From Capitella teleta (taxonomy: Eukaryota; Annelida; Polychaeta; Capitellidae), in contig KB299669.1 in NCBI GenBank assembly GCA_000328365.1, forward strand, positions 2,527 through 66,526: 64,000 nt of DNA, given 5' to 3'. This document shows positions 1 through 10,326 of this stretch, one piece after another. The position numbers and the translations under genes were made by a program. Numbering within the stretch: position 1 is the stretch's first letter; each line of letters opens with the position of its first letter. The notes beneath the pieces are model-generated. The model saw only the letters and a list, made by a program, of their open reading frames with translations. It had not been told where the DNA came from and made no database searches.

Positions 1-1904
1 AACATTACTCGGCACACGGGGCCGGCGGAGCGGAGCGCAAATCACAGGCACCTCAACGGCGCGAATGCAGACTGCCTGCATCGAGGAATTCGCCAGTGAG
101 CGGCACGGCACGCTGTAGACATCGCGGAGTACTGAGGGCGACGATTTACCCCCAAATGCGGCAAAACCGCTGTAACGCTGGCCGACGACGGTCAGACCAA
201 CACGTTTAGCAAACGCAGCAGACACATACGTTGTGTCTGAACCCGAATCAAATAAGAGGGTGGCCGAATGATCATGCTTCGACCCAGATACGCTCAATCG
301 AGCGATTTGTAGATTGACATGCATCGTTTTGTTATCAGTAGACGTACATGCATTATCAACAGTAAAGGCATGATAATCAACAGATTGCATAACAGGGGAA
401 ATTGATGGACCCTTTACCCTTTGAACTGCAGTGCATAGCAGTCGATTGTGTTGTCCTCCACATTTACATGGTCTGAAGGTACACTCCTCTCGAGTATGTC
501 CCTTCTTCAGACAAAGGAAACAAAGTCCTTTATCACGAACAAGTTGTTGTCGAACATCAACGGCGGCCTTCAGCAGCATGTCGCACTTCCACGTGAAATG
601 TCCTGGTTTGCTGCACACGTGACAGACATCAGATGCAGTTGATTGTAGGGCGGCCACGGATCCACCACATGCAGCTGCCACGGCGTCATGTCTGGGTCGT
701 CGTTTCTCATCTTCTTCAGTGAAAGTGTTCGAGCGCTCCCTGCGCTCTATCTCGCGGGAGAGGAACTTCATGAGGAACTCCAAGTCATCCTCATGTCCAT
801 CTCCTTCTCTCGCCCACTCGAGGCGAATATCGGCAGGAAGCCGGGTCAGGAGGACTGGGGTTAACACCACTCCATAATCCCGTCCGGTGACTTGGACGGC
901 CTCCAAGCATCTTACGTGCTTTTGCAGGTCATCATGCAGACGCCACAAGGAAGCAGGGGTTTGCTTTCCGGTTGGAGCCTGAGTGTTCAGCAGAGCTTGG
1001 ATGTGGGAGAAGACAATTCTCTCACGACGACCAAACCTCTTCTTCAGCATCTCACATGCTGTAATATAATGTTCTGCAGTCACAGGTAAGCCCTCGACGC
1101 ATGCCTTGGCTTCTCCCTGCAGCACGGACTGCAGATATGTCATTTTGCTGACAGCAGGCAAATCGCTCTTGTCAACGGTGACCTCAAACTTCTGCCAAAA
1201 TTCCTGCCACTGCATAACATTGCCACTGAACTTCGGCAGCTCCAATTTGGGCAATGCAACTGCAGCGCTACAGGAAAATGGTCTTCCTTCTTCTGTGAGG
1301 AAGGGGGAACGCTTCAGCTCCTCCAGATGACGTAATGCACGACGACGCAGTGACGATAACTCTTTGAGGAACTCGTACGCCTCATCAGCATCGCCTTCGT
1401 AGTCCACGTCGTCCAACGTCATGCTGTAATCGCGCTGGACAGCCTTCAGCTCGTCCAGTGCCATCTCCAGCTCACTTAAATGGAAACGAACGTCGAGCAC
1501 ATTGCCGTCGGCGTCGTCCAGTGCCACCCTAAGCGAAGAGGCCAGCATACGGGCCTGCCGACGGGCATCCCGACGCCTCCTCTCCAAAGCGGCAGTCTCT
1601 TTCTTACCCATATCGATGATCAAGTATCACAATGGGAAGAATCACACAATTAACGAAAAGTCTGCGCCTAAATCCCGGGTCTGGGCACCAAAAAATGTGG
1701 CGGAAACAAACAGGGAAGTTCAACCACACTCATATAAAAGTTCCGGGAAAAAACAAAGGCGTCAGAGCTTCTCGGATTCTACAACACGAATGAATTTATT
1801 TCAGTACAAGCGCGGTCGCGCGGTGACCACGCCTCTAACCACATGCACATAATAATGAGGGGGCGGGGCCAACAGCTCCCCTGACCTTTGAACATTCCAC
1901 AACA
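1..1904 (-). mobile_element. BEL/Pao LTR retrotransposon, 5' portion
   Basis: Treated as a fossil element. Reading on the minus strand, an LTR is followed by a short leader with a likely primer-binding site, then a gag-type frame starting at 1611 with the acidic/helical DUF1759-like region typical of BEL/Pao, two CCHC zinc knuckles (around 450-620) and a retroviral-type aspartic protease signature (LFDSGS, near 250). The element continues beyond the left edge, so reverse transcriptase and integrase are not seen. The visible frame looks whole up to the edge, which suggests a fairly young copy; with only one LTR in view no LTR-LTR age can be estimated. It sits inside a host aldo-keto reductase exon. 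Confidence 0.9.
1696..1904 (-). repeat. 5' LTR of the BEL/Pao element
   Basis: About 209 bp. On the minus strand it starts TGTTGTGG and ends CGCCACA, the usual TG...CA borders, and contains an AATAAA polyadenylation motif near 1795. The sequence directly inside it (1681-1695 on the plus strand) resembles a tRNA 3'-end-complementary primer site. The partner LTR lies outside the window. Confidence 0.8.
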
Positions 1905-1981
1905 ATTGTCCCAAGGCAAATCTCTGAGACCTTCAATCCGGAATTACCCAGAAAACGATAACCGAGTTTTCCTTCGCTCAT
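1905..1981 (-). pseudogene. First coding exon of an aldo-keto reductase-like gene, interrupted by the BEL/Pao element
   Basis: The minus-strand frame beginning with ATG at 1981 reads MSEGKLGYRFLGNSGLKVSE and then ICLGT before running into the LTR border at 1904. The pattern YRxLGxSGLKVSxxCLGT is the N-terminal strand and first loop of aldo-keto reductases of the Kv-beta/YajO-like group, NADPH-dependent oxidoreductases of the cytosol. Only about 25 residues are present; the remainder would lie on the far side of the element, outside the window. The gene on this haplotype is most likely broken by the insertion, unless the frame resumes beyond it. Family call is from a short but characteristic motif, so moderately sure. 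Confidence 0.6.
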
Positions 1982-4395
1982 CTTTCTTCTGTACTGAACT
2001 AAACTACAACAAGCAGAGAACTCAAACACGCTAGTGCTTGTACTCTGAACCCGATTAGCCTGAATACAGTGGCGTAAAATCAAGGAGGCGTGGGGGGGGG
2101 GGGTTCAGACATGGGGCTGGGTGGGGTGCCGGAAAGCATTATGGTCCCTTTCGTCAGTCTTTAGAATCGAGCCATACAAGATTCACGGAAACAAAGCAAA
2201 AACGTAGAAAGTATGCGAATGACGTACTATATATATGCGGCAAAGTTAACAATTGTTACAAAAGTTAATAATTATTCGAACTGAGTTATAGGCTAAAAAT
2301 ACATAGAAGGGACTTTTTTTATGGATTTTTCTTTTTCACTCTATATCGATAAAATAACCGTTTTTCCACCCACTAATGATCAAATTGAGTTCAATAAAGA
2401 GCTGTAAAGACCTAAAATGATCATTTTCCCAAAGGAACCATCCAACAATCACGCCATTTCACGCTCGAGAGGCCAGAAACAATGCTACTTCGACCATTTT
2501 GAGCTCCGTGTTACTGCTCTTGTCAGGCCGAAGCGAACTGAATACATGAATATTAAACCTAGATCTACATAATTATCTGGGTCAAATCATGAATATATTG
2601 CTCTAAATTTTAGTTTAGGCCTATCGAAAAGGCCCTTTCAAACCGTGATTTCCTCCATTTAAATATGCAAATAAGTTGACGTCACTGCCGAGGTGCGCCG
2701 ATCGCTCTGCGCGCATACAAATTCCGAATGTTTCCGACTATCAATCGACCAATCAGGGCGTTGTTGACATCGGACATTTAAACCGTTCAGCGTAGTCTCC
2801 ATCGTGGTTCCTTCTCCGCTGAAACTTCTACAATATAATTATCAGATTATGAGTGATGAAACAAGGATTGCAAAGCTTCTAAATGAAGCTTTGTCTTTAT
2901 GTCATAGTTCCCATATTTCCAGGTCTTGTTCACAATTAGAAAAAAATATGTACATGCCAAGTTTCAAGGTTCTATCTACATGGAAAGTGGCTCTTTTGTG
3001 TTCAGGAACATTCTTACATTGCTTAACTTTGAGGTCGATTTTCTCGAAAAGTAGATTTTACAAGGAGCTTAGAATCCTGACCTTCAAAATTCAATAACTT
3101 CGCGAAAAATGGTCCGATTGACTTCATATTGGGCTCATTAGAAACGTTATGAATCGCCCTCCACGATGAGCCAATAAAGTGCATTATGAAAATTTCCGAC
3201 AAGCGACCACTTTTGCCTTGGCGCATCACGGTCACTCTGATATCAAAAGCTATAGACTCAATTAACACATTGATAAATAATAGAAATAATTTCTTACGCC
3301 GGTGTACTTTTCTGAAAGGTTTTACTTTTAATCTTGGTCGATTTATGCTGCCGTGGAATATTTGTTTCTAATATCTGTTTCTCAATATAGCCTTTTGATA
3401 ATAATATTAAACATTATATCAAATCTCAGCTTCAGTTGAGTGCGATAGAGTTATAGATGTACGTTTATTATATCCGTATATCAAACCGTGAATATTCATT
3501 TGTTTGTTGGGATTAATAAATTGAGCATTTGCATGCATTCACATTTTCATAGAGCCAGATTGGTACAATATTTCATCGACTGCTGTTTTGTCAAATTGCG
3601 CTCTTGTCAAATTATTCGTATAAAAGGTGAGTTTCCGTGCATATCATCAAATAAATAACACGAGTGTGCATAGCACAGAAAGAAACAACATTTGGCTTCA
3701 AATATTTTCATCATTATCTACAATACAATGTTGATTATCTTGCCGTTTTTGCAACTCGATCCGCTTCTAAAACTGGTGAAACAATTAAATTCATATTTCT
3801 TTTAAACGCATCAAGCTGATCGCATTGTCCTTTACTTGAGTAGGCGCGTGCTTGATTTTGGTCAAATGGGGACTAAGGGCTCCCGATTGCATAATAAATG
3901 CAACTTTATTATTTACAGCATTATTTACAAAGGATACGCAGAGTATAATCAAAACAATCAATGATTAGTCAATGACAGCTTTACTTCATATTTCTGTGAT
4001 AAATCAGTCACGTGCACAGGTCACTGTAACATATTAAACCATTTTGGACCCTCAATGCCCGGATATTTAACAAGTGATTATTTTCAATTGTTGACTAATA
4101 AAATACTCGATAACACATTTTTCCCCACGTGAATGTGAAAATTAAGGCCATTAAAACGGATCATCTATCACGCTGGCACTTCTAGAAGTCCTCGTGTAAG
4201 GCTGGAGCCCCATCTATGTCAAAATATTGACACATTTGAAGGCATCAATAATATGCGTAGACGTCATTCGTGCGCCTCTCTGGAGTGTATCAAACTAAGA
4301 CTCAATTCTCTGCTTGATACACGTGGGTTTTAACGTGGGCTTTTTTCGTGAAATTTTTGGGAAGATTTGCAGATAGCCAAAGGGAATTTTACAGA
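1982..4395. other. Non-coding stretch upstream of the galaxin-like locus
   Basis: No gene is supported. It holds a G-run at 2091-2102 and a GC-richer patch with short reading frames on both strands (2800-3270) that have no recognisable domain or codon signature. Part of that patch may be an old dispersed repeat, but I see no terminal repeats or target duplications. Confidence 0.5.
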
Positions 4396-6011
4396 ATGTC
4401 GTTTCTCTATCTTCTTTTTGTGGCCTGTATCCTCCATGCGCAAGGTAAGCATTTCACACTTTTATACATATTATATTTGTAATCAACATATGATTGTTTC
4501 GATATACATTTATTTATTTTCCAAAAAGTCTTTTGACTGACACATTTTAAGGCATAATAACTCGCTGTGGTAAATTCCTAATTGTACAGATGCATCGCTA
4601 TATTCAGGTGGTATTGATGTGATGAACTCCCTTCTCCTGGCTATTTCTTGACCATTGTTCACAATGGAGCCTCGAATGGCCAACTCATTCAGCAGTTCTT
4701 ATAAAATAAATATCAAACTCTTCTTGTTCCAAGCTGTTGCGCGTTAGAAGAAGAATTACATGATCATTATTTGGTCTTGAATTACATTACACCGGAAACG
4801 CAGACTACCGCCCACTCACTTAGAAGGATATTCGAAGATTTTCAGTGGATTCGGCCATAAAATAATGTAAAAAATTGTTAAGCAAAACTTATTGATCCGT
4901 CATCAATGTTTTCACCTCGGAATTCAACTAAAGGGATTAATATGTCTCGAGATTGGTGACTGGTTTCGTTGCTCCAGCGACCAACGTCAATTGAGCCTCA
5001 CAGGGAATCTGCTAACTACATCACAACAATCTCCGCCATTATTCCCAATTTTAAAATTGGCTGCGCTTTTATAGTTGCATGATAATTATAAATTACAAAG
5101 ACTGTACCACCCTGGTAGGTCATGGTAGGTTGTGTGATATGCCATTTGGCATGTAAAGCTTTACTAGTTCTCGAGGTGTATATTTGCGTAGATCAGGAAA
5201 TCTGACTTATAGCTAGAGCAACCTGACATATCATGCAATTTGATCGAGAGCTTCACTTGATTATAAATTCACGAGTAAATGTTGGCGACACACACTTGAG
5301 CACTCCGCCGCCGAGAGAAGCAATGGGGTGGTGGCTCCATGCTGGAATCAGACATACACTGACAGAGTTTTGACGCATTTGTTCTCTTCTGAGAATACAG
5401 TTAAGTTGTTTTCGATTTCAGGTGACGATGTGGAGGATGACGGCTTGTGCGCAGGAGAGGTGTACGATTCTTCAACTCACATCTGCTGCAATGAAACACT
5501 TACAACTCCGATCCCAAACCGAGGACGCTGCTGCGGCAGCGAAGCCATCGACAGCGAGAAGTTCATGTGTTGCAATGACGTCGTCAACATCCGGCCGTGT
5601 GGCAACCCTGATTGTTGCCAGGGCAACACGTTCGACCGCACTAGTCACATGTGTTGCAACGGAGTCATCAGATCTCGACCGAGTGACAACAGCCGCTGCT
5701 GCGACACGTTCTCCATCGATGCTAATAACTTTTTGTGCTGTGATGGCGTCACCCAAAGACGAAAAAGTCCATCATACAGCTGTTGTGGAACGCTGCCTGT
5801 TGATCTCGACCTGCAGATCTGCTGCTACGGTGCCGTGCACGACAGACCAGCAGGTATTTCGATCGCGGATTACCGCTGCTGTAAGACGAAGGCCTTCAAT
5901 CGCAACACCGAGAAATGCTGCAGCGGAACGCCTTACGTTAAAGCAACGCACCTCTGCTGTGATGACGTCATTCAGGAAAAACCACCTAACAAATGCCCTA
6001 ATAAGAAATGA
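4396..6011 (+). CDS. Secreted galaxin-like Cys-Cys repeat protein (isoform A of a two-ended locus)
   Basis: Two exons: 4396-4444 and 5422-6011, 212 aa. Exon 1 codes a signal peptide, MSFLYLLFVACILHAQG, and ends in phase 1 at a good donor (GTAAGC). Exon 2 follows a TTTCAG acceptor and codes about eight repeats with paired cysteines (CC-x-G/D, spaced 10-15 residues), as in galaxins, extracellular matrix proteins first known from coral skeletons and found in several animal groups. The exon ends in TGA with AATAAA at 6049-6054. No membrane segment is present, so the product should be secreted and heavily disulfide-bonded. Function in this animal is not known; matrix or mucus is an inference. The same signal exon could also serve the exon at 6157. 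Confidence 0.75.
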
Positions 6012-6048
6012 ACGCTCCAAAATCAAATCATGAAGAAGATGCTGAATT

Positions 6049-6054
6049 AATAAA
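6049..6054 (+). terminator. Polyadenylation signal of the galaxin-like isoform
   Basis: AATAAA, 38 nt after the stop codon, and well before the acceptor at 6156. It supports the galaxin-like exon being a true last exon. Confidence 0.5.
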
Positions 6055-6156
6055 AATCACTTAATATAAATTTTGTTCTATGAAGAAAATTGTCACTTTT
6101 AAATGATAATGTTAATATCATGATATAATTTGCATCTGAAGAGGATTTCATTGCAG

Positions 6157-6800
6157 GTTTTACTGGAAAGACGTGCGCTGAGCTGGAGGCCTTCATGAAC
6201 GGAGGGACTCTCATCACCACAACACTCCCAAGCAAAGGGAACTCGACGTGCCACGAGTGCGAGGATGAATGCAAATGGGAGGTCCCATTCTGGATCCTCC
6301 TGGCTGCCCTGCTTAGTCTACTCACCCTGTTGGGTTTGGCCGCCCTGTACAAGTTCTGCTGTCGACACAGAGATGGTCTGTGTTCGTCAGGGGAAGACGA
6401 AGAAGACATTGTCGATTACATGACAGATGAATACGAGAGTGGCTATGACTATGAAGACGAAGACGACTCTGGTTGGGGAAACGAAGCAGGAGCTGTTGGC
6501 GGAGGAGCTGGAGGGGAAAGTGGTGCGCGGAGGGGACGATCCCGGAGGAAAACGACGAGGATTCGAGTCGCACCCTCTCCTGACCCTCCTGCTTCGAAGG
6601 TCGTGATACAAGAGGAGCCGACGGTTGCATCACCTCAGGGTAGAGCCAGCAGCGCTGTGACGTCAGGAACTGATGATGTGTTTGAAACTGACACTGACGA
6701 TGAAGGATCGAGTGACGACGGAGAGCGGTGGATGCGCCGAGGAAGGGGCCACAAGAACAAAGCTTCAGTGTCAAGGTTCAAATACACCATCGTGGACTGA
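6157..6800 (+). CDS. Last exon of a single-pass membrane protein (possible isoform B)
   Basis: The exon follows a TTGCAG acceptor and opens in phase 1 with GFTGKTCAE, like the end of an EGF domain. A short ectodomain with four cysteines leads to a membrane helix (WILLAALLSLLTLLGLAALY) followed by CCRHR and a long acidic tail (DYEDEDDSGW region), a glycine-rich and a basic stretch, and ends in TIVD. If joined to the signal exon 4396-4444 it gives 230 aa in frame. It may instead belong to a transcript with other upstream exons. No homologue recognised; a type I membrane protein is the only safe reading. Confidence 0.55.
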
Positions 6801-7556
6801 TCTGGTATATTGCTGAATGGACAGCGGCGAACTGACGAGACCTCCCTTCTCCTGAGAGGCGAAGTTTGTTATGTTAATGCACAATTTCTTGATTTAAACG
6901 GTTGAATATTGTTGACATATTATGTGTTCTGTATATATGACACGGAGAAAATACGCAAAGCAAGTTATTGGCCGGTGGATTCTCGAAAACCTTGATTCCT
7001 AAATCCAGACAATTACTGTCGCCTTTAGTTCATGCATATGACGACGTTGTGCCATTACATATCGTAAGGTAATGCAGTGTACATCCCAGTCCCTCACGCA
7101 TATGAAAATATTGGCAATACGCCACCATATAAGGTACATTTATTTATAGAATGGTTTAATACCTTCATGTCTGCTGCATATAACTTCACATACAATACAC
7201 GGAATATAAATATTAAATTATTAATGAACATAAGGTATGTAATGTAATATTTTCAAGTCTTCCATTTCTGAGGTCCGCACATGCATGATGTCCTGCTAAA
7301 TAAACTGAACAGAAACCCAATAATATTGAATTACCAAAATATAATTACATTTCTTTATGTGTTATGCAATACGTTTACGTACTTTGATCCCAAAAAGGCA
7401 ATTGAGTGTGGAACAGCATTATAAAATGAGCCGTGCATTTTGTGCCATGTGTGCGTTAATGGATTCATCAGGTATTCGTCAAAAGAGATGAAATGTATAT
7501 TTCGATATATTGTAATGCGTGTAGAATCGATTGGTTAAACGTGATTTGGGTCGAAA
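6801..7556. other. Intergenic stretch before the DEG/ENaC gene
   Basis: AT-rich; holds the 3' end of the upstream locus and the presumed promoter of the channel gene. No clear TATA box or other element recognised. Confidence 0.5.
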
Positions 7557-9203
7557 ATGACCAGCTGGAATGGTGCCGTGGGAGAGACCACAAAGACCTC
7601 GCTGAAACTAACCAGCATTAAAGGAGTGCCCAGGGTCTTCAAGGTGGAGAGTTCCTTCCTCGTGGCTCTCTGGATCTTCTTCATATTCGGCTACTTCTGC
7701 ATAGCTGTCTACCTGGTTGAGAATCAGAAACTTAATTATTATGAGTATCCAACCGTCATCGACTACGACGAAAAGATCCCTGACGATGAGATGATGAATA
7801 CAACAACGGTATTTCCCGCTCTCTTGTTATGTAACTTAAAACCAGTTCACATTGAGGACAATGCCACTGTGATAGGTCTAATGGATTACCTGGCGGAGGT
7901 TAGTGTTAATATGACCAGATACCGTCGTCAGAACGTTGGCGGCATGTCCAAAGGTAAAGAACGTAAAGTAGATGCAGTGTTTTCGCAACTATACAAGACA
8001 CAAGGTTTTCTCGAGTTCATCGGATGGGAGAGAGCACTGCAATACGGCCAGACATTTGAACAATTTGTGGTGAGCTGTCTACTAACATCAAACTTAGGAA
8101 ACAATGTATATCCTTGTTCTCAAGTGGCAATAATTTCAACCGTAACATCACCACACTTCTTTAATTGTTACACGATTAAACTGAACTCCGACGCTATAAA
8201 GGAGTTGTCTCCATTGAAGTTCAGCGTCATTCTACACATGGGAGATGCTGACGATTACGTGCATACGTCTTTCTCGCAAGTGTCAAACGACCTGCAATCT
8301 AGTGGGGTGATTATTCAACCGTTCACGGACACGATTGACACGCAGACGAAAGGACTGGGGTTGAGGCCAGGCACACTCTCATCAGTTCATTTTACCATGG
8401 CACAACGCATCAGACGTGGGAGACCATACGACCAGTGTGACGTCGCCGCCGACGAGCCCTTATACAAATACATCACTGGAGAACCAGTTCCGTACAGTAC
8501 GAAGAGGTGTACATCGGCATGCATACAGACAGTAGTATCGGAAGAGTGCAAATGCTTGAGGTCTGATATCCATGCAGTGCATAGATTAGAGGAGTTGGAG
8601 TTGCCGTTTTGTGGGGCTCCGAGGCAAACATTTGATGAGAGAATTGCGTCCGTTTTGTGTTCACTGGATGCTCCAACAAGCATCGCTGACGAGTGCAATT
8701 CGAAGTGCAGGACGCAATGTGAGTCGATGTCGGTCATTTCGCAGGTCTCTTCCTCGAAATGGCCGCGGCATTCGCAGAAATTAGGTTTCTATAAAACGGC
8801 AATAGTGGGAAGGTCGTTCGAGAATGAATATCCGGAGTTCAAAAAATTGAACGACGAATTGACATCGGAGAACGTTCCAGAAGTTCTCGAGGAGCTCAGA
8901 CAATTAGACAGAATCGAAAAGAACTTCCTTAAAGTGGAGACCATTATGACCGACCCTACGATTCGTGTCACAACGACCAAGGCGAAGATTTCATATTCGG
9001 ATCTCATCTCGTCCATCGCGAGTTTCATGAATATGTTCTCAGGAATTACGTTGATTGTGGTGGTGGAATTCTTTGATTACATAATACACTTGATTTATGC
9101 GGCAATGGGTAAACGTAATCATGATGAAGAAGGCACCGTTGCAAAGAGACCAGAGGTGGTTCTTGCCACAAACTATGAAGCGGAGTTTAGCGTTCGCTTG
9201 TGA
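7557..9203 (+). CDS. DEG/ENaC-family sodium channel subunit, intronless
   Basis: 548 aa in one exon. Order of parts: cytoplasmic N-terminus with GVPRVFK (the HG-motif region, with V in place of the usual H), TM1 about residues 33-54, post-TM1 FPALLLCN (family FPAVTICN), a large cysteine-rich ectodomain ending in a CxxxC...CKC...C...CxxxCxxxC cluster at about 315-395, and TM2 about 480-512. Members form trimeric cation channels in the plasma membrane, gated by peptides, acid or force. The filter region reads MNMFSGITLIVVVEFFDYI where ASIC-type channels have GLFIGAS...E, so GAS is GIT here. Length and architecture are complete. AATAAA occurs at 9394-9399. Ligand and subclass cannot be told from sequence alone. 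Lack of introns contrasts with every other long gene in the window. Confidence 0.9.
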   Translation: MTSWNGAVGETTKTSLKLTSIKGVPRVFKVESSFLVALWIFFIFGYFCIAVYLVENQKLNYYEYPTVIDYDEKIPDDEMMNTTTVFPALLLCNLKPVHIEDNATVIGLMDYLAEVSVNMTRYRRQNVGGMSKGKERKVDAVFSQLYKTQGFLEFIGWERALQYGQTFEQFVVSCLLTSNLGNNVYPCSQVAIISTVTSPHFFNCYTIKLNSDAIKELSPLKFSVILHMGDADDYVHTSFSQVSNDLQSSGVIIQPFTDTIDTQTKGLGLRPGTLSSVHFTMAQRIRRGRPYDQCDVAADEPLYKYITGEPVPYSTKRCTSACIQTVVSEECKCLRSDIHAVHRLEELELPFCGAPRQTFDERIASVLCSLDAPTSIADECNSKCRTQCESMSVISQVSSSKWPRHSQKLGFYKTAIVGRSFENEYPEFKKLNDELTSENVPEVLEELRQLDRIEKNFLKVETIMTDPTIRVTTTKAKISYSDLISSIASFMNMFSGITLIVVVEFFDYIIHLIYAAMGKRNHDEEGTVAKRPEVVLATNYEAEFSVRL

Positions 9204-10265
9204 TTAATATAATCATTGGGTGGGCGGACGTATATTGCATAACATGTATGTGAACAATTTAACCCACCCAGAAATGTTACGAACTGGTCACCCAAACCAT
9301 AGATAGGGAGACGAACTTCTTATTAAAATTATACGAGATGATACATGGCTCATGAAGCTGTTCGCAATTGTCAACATTCGAGAAAAATCGAGAAATAAAT
9401 TGACTCAGGGATTTCTGAAACGTCGTCAATTTTTTTAAGCAGACGAATCCTCGAAATGAATTGAATATACTTACAATATATCATCTATATTCAATATGTA
9501 AATACACTACGCATCGCATCGTGAACACAAAGCAACTCTTCCCGAGAAAACGAAGCAAAATGCGAGCCATACCTCAAACATCAAATCCTTAATTATGCTC
9601 ATCAACAGCTGCTATACAGCAACCATTTCATTCGTCCACTCAAATATCGCAGATTTTGCAATTTCACAAAGCGGAGATACCCCGGTGAGCCGATGTCTCA
9701 TCTTGAATACAATAAAAAGCTGGTCTCCGTATAATAAATAAATAAATAATAAAATTTATTTTATATAGCGTAAAATCCAAGGAGCTCTAAACGCTAAACA
9801 GAACATAAAACGTTTAACGATTCCAAACATACCGTTATTATATTAATATTTATTGCTTTTGTTCAGTACTTGGAAGTGAATAAAATAGTTTATAATATAA
9901 TTATCCTTGATAGAAAATCTTTGTCCGCAATAAACACCACATTGCAACAATACTGTTTTGTACGGTATTGCATATAACACACTTAATAAACACTAAATAC
10001 ATGTAGATCCTTAAGGGAGTCACGCCGGTGAATTTAAACCGAATCACATTTGTTTGCGAGGCGTGAGTACTTATATCATAGAAAGAGTACAAGGATTGTG
10101 GAATACTCCTGCATAAAGGATGGAGCATGATTTTGAAAGAGAATCTTTTGTAAATTGACTGTTTGGGTACAATATAAAGACAACACTTGGTTGTCAGTCC
10201 CTAACCCATCAATGAAATATTCATGACTGAATTGTCACAACTGGTTCTAGCTGTGCCCCGGTTAC
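9204..10265. other. Intergenic stretch with old repeat fragments
   Basis: No gene. Contains AATAAA for the channel gene (9394), one copy of a dispersed repeat (about 9595-9690) and a degenerate element around 9735-9810 built from AAAT repeats followed by TTTATATAGCGTAAAATCC, a tail-like motif common in invertebrate short interspersed elements. Confidence 0.5.
9595..9660 (+). repeat. Dispersed repeat family, copy A
   Basis: Shares CAACAGCTGC and TTTCATTCGTCCACTC followed by a TATCGCAGAT core with the minus-strand copy at 20425-20560; the TATCGCAGAT core recurs at about 50275. Type of element unknown. Confidence 0.5.
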
Positions 10266-10271
10266 TTTATT
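10266..10271 (-). terminator. PIGS: PIGS polyadenylation signal
   Basis: AATAAA on the minus strand, about 55 nt beyond the PIGS stop codon. Confidence 0.5.
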
Positions 10272-10326
10272 AAAATGAGTGAAAAATGTGTGAGTGTAAA
10301 ATATCACAGTGATGAAATGTCCAGCA

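Noticed and set aside
2804-3268. Overlapping frames on both strands in the left intergenic region
   Set aside because: Neither has a domain or codon bias; may be an old repeat, but no ends could be found.
5422-6033. Second plus-strand frame and minus-strand frames over the galaxin-like exon
   Set aside because: Shadows of the cysteine-rich reading frame; alanine/threonine-rich with no domain.
9901-10128. 75-codon minus-strand frame downstream of PIGS
   Set aside because: Beyond the PIGS stop and AATAAA, no motif, no splice sites.
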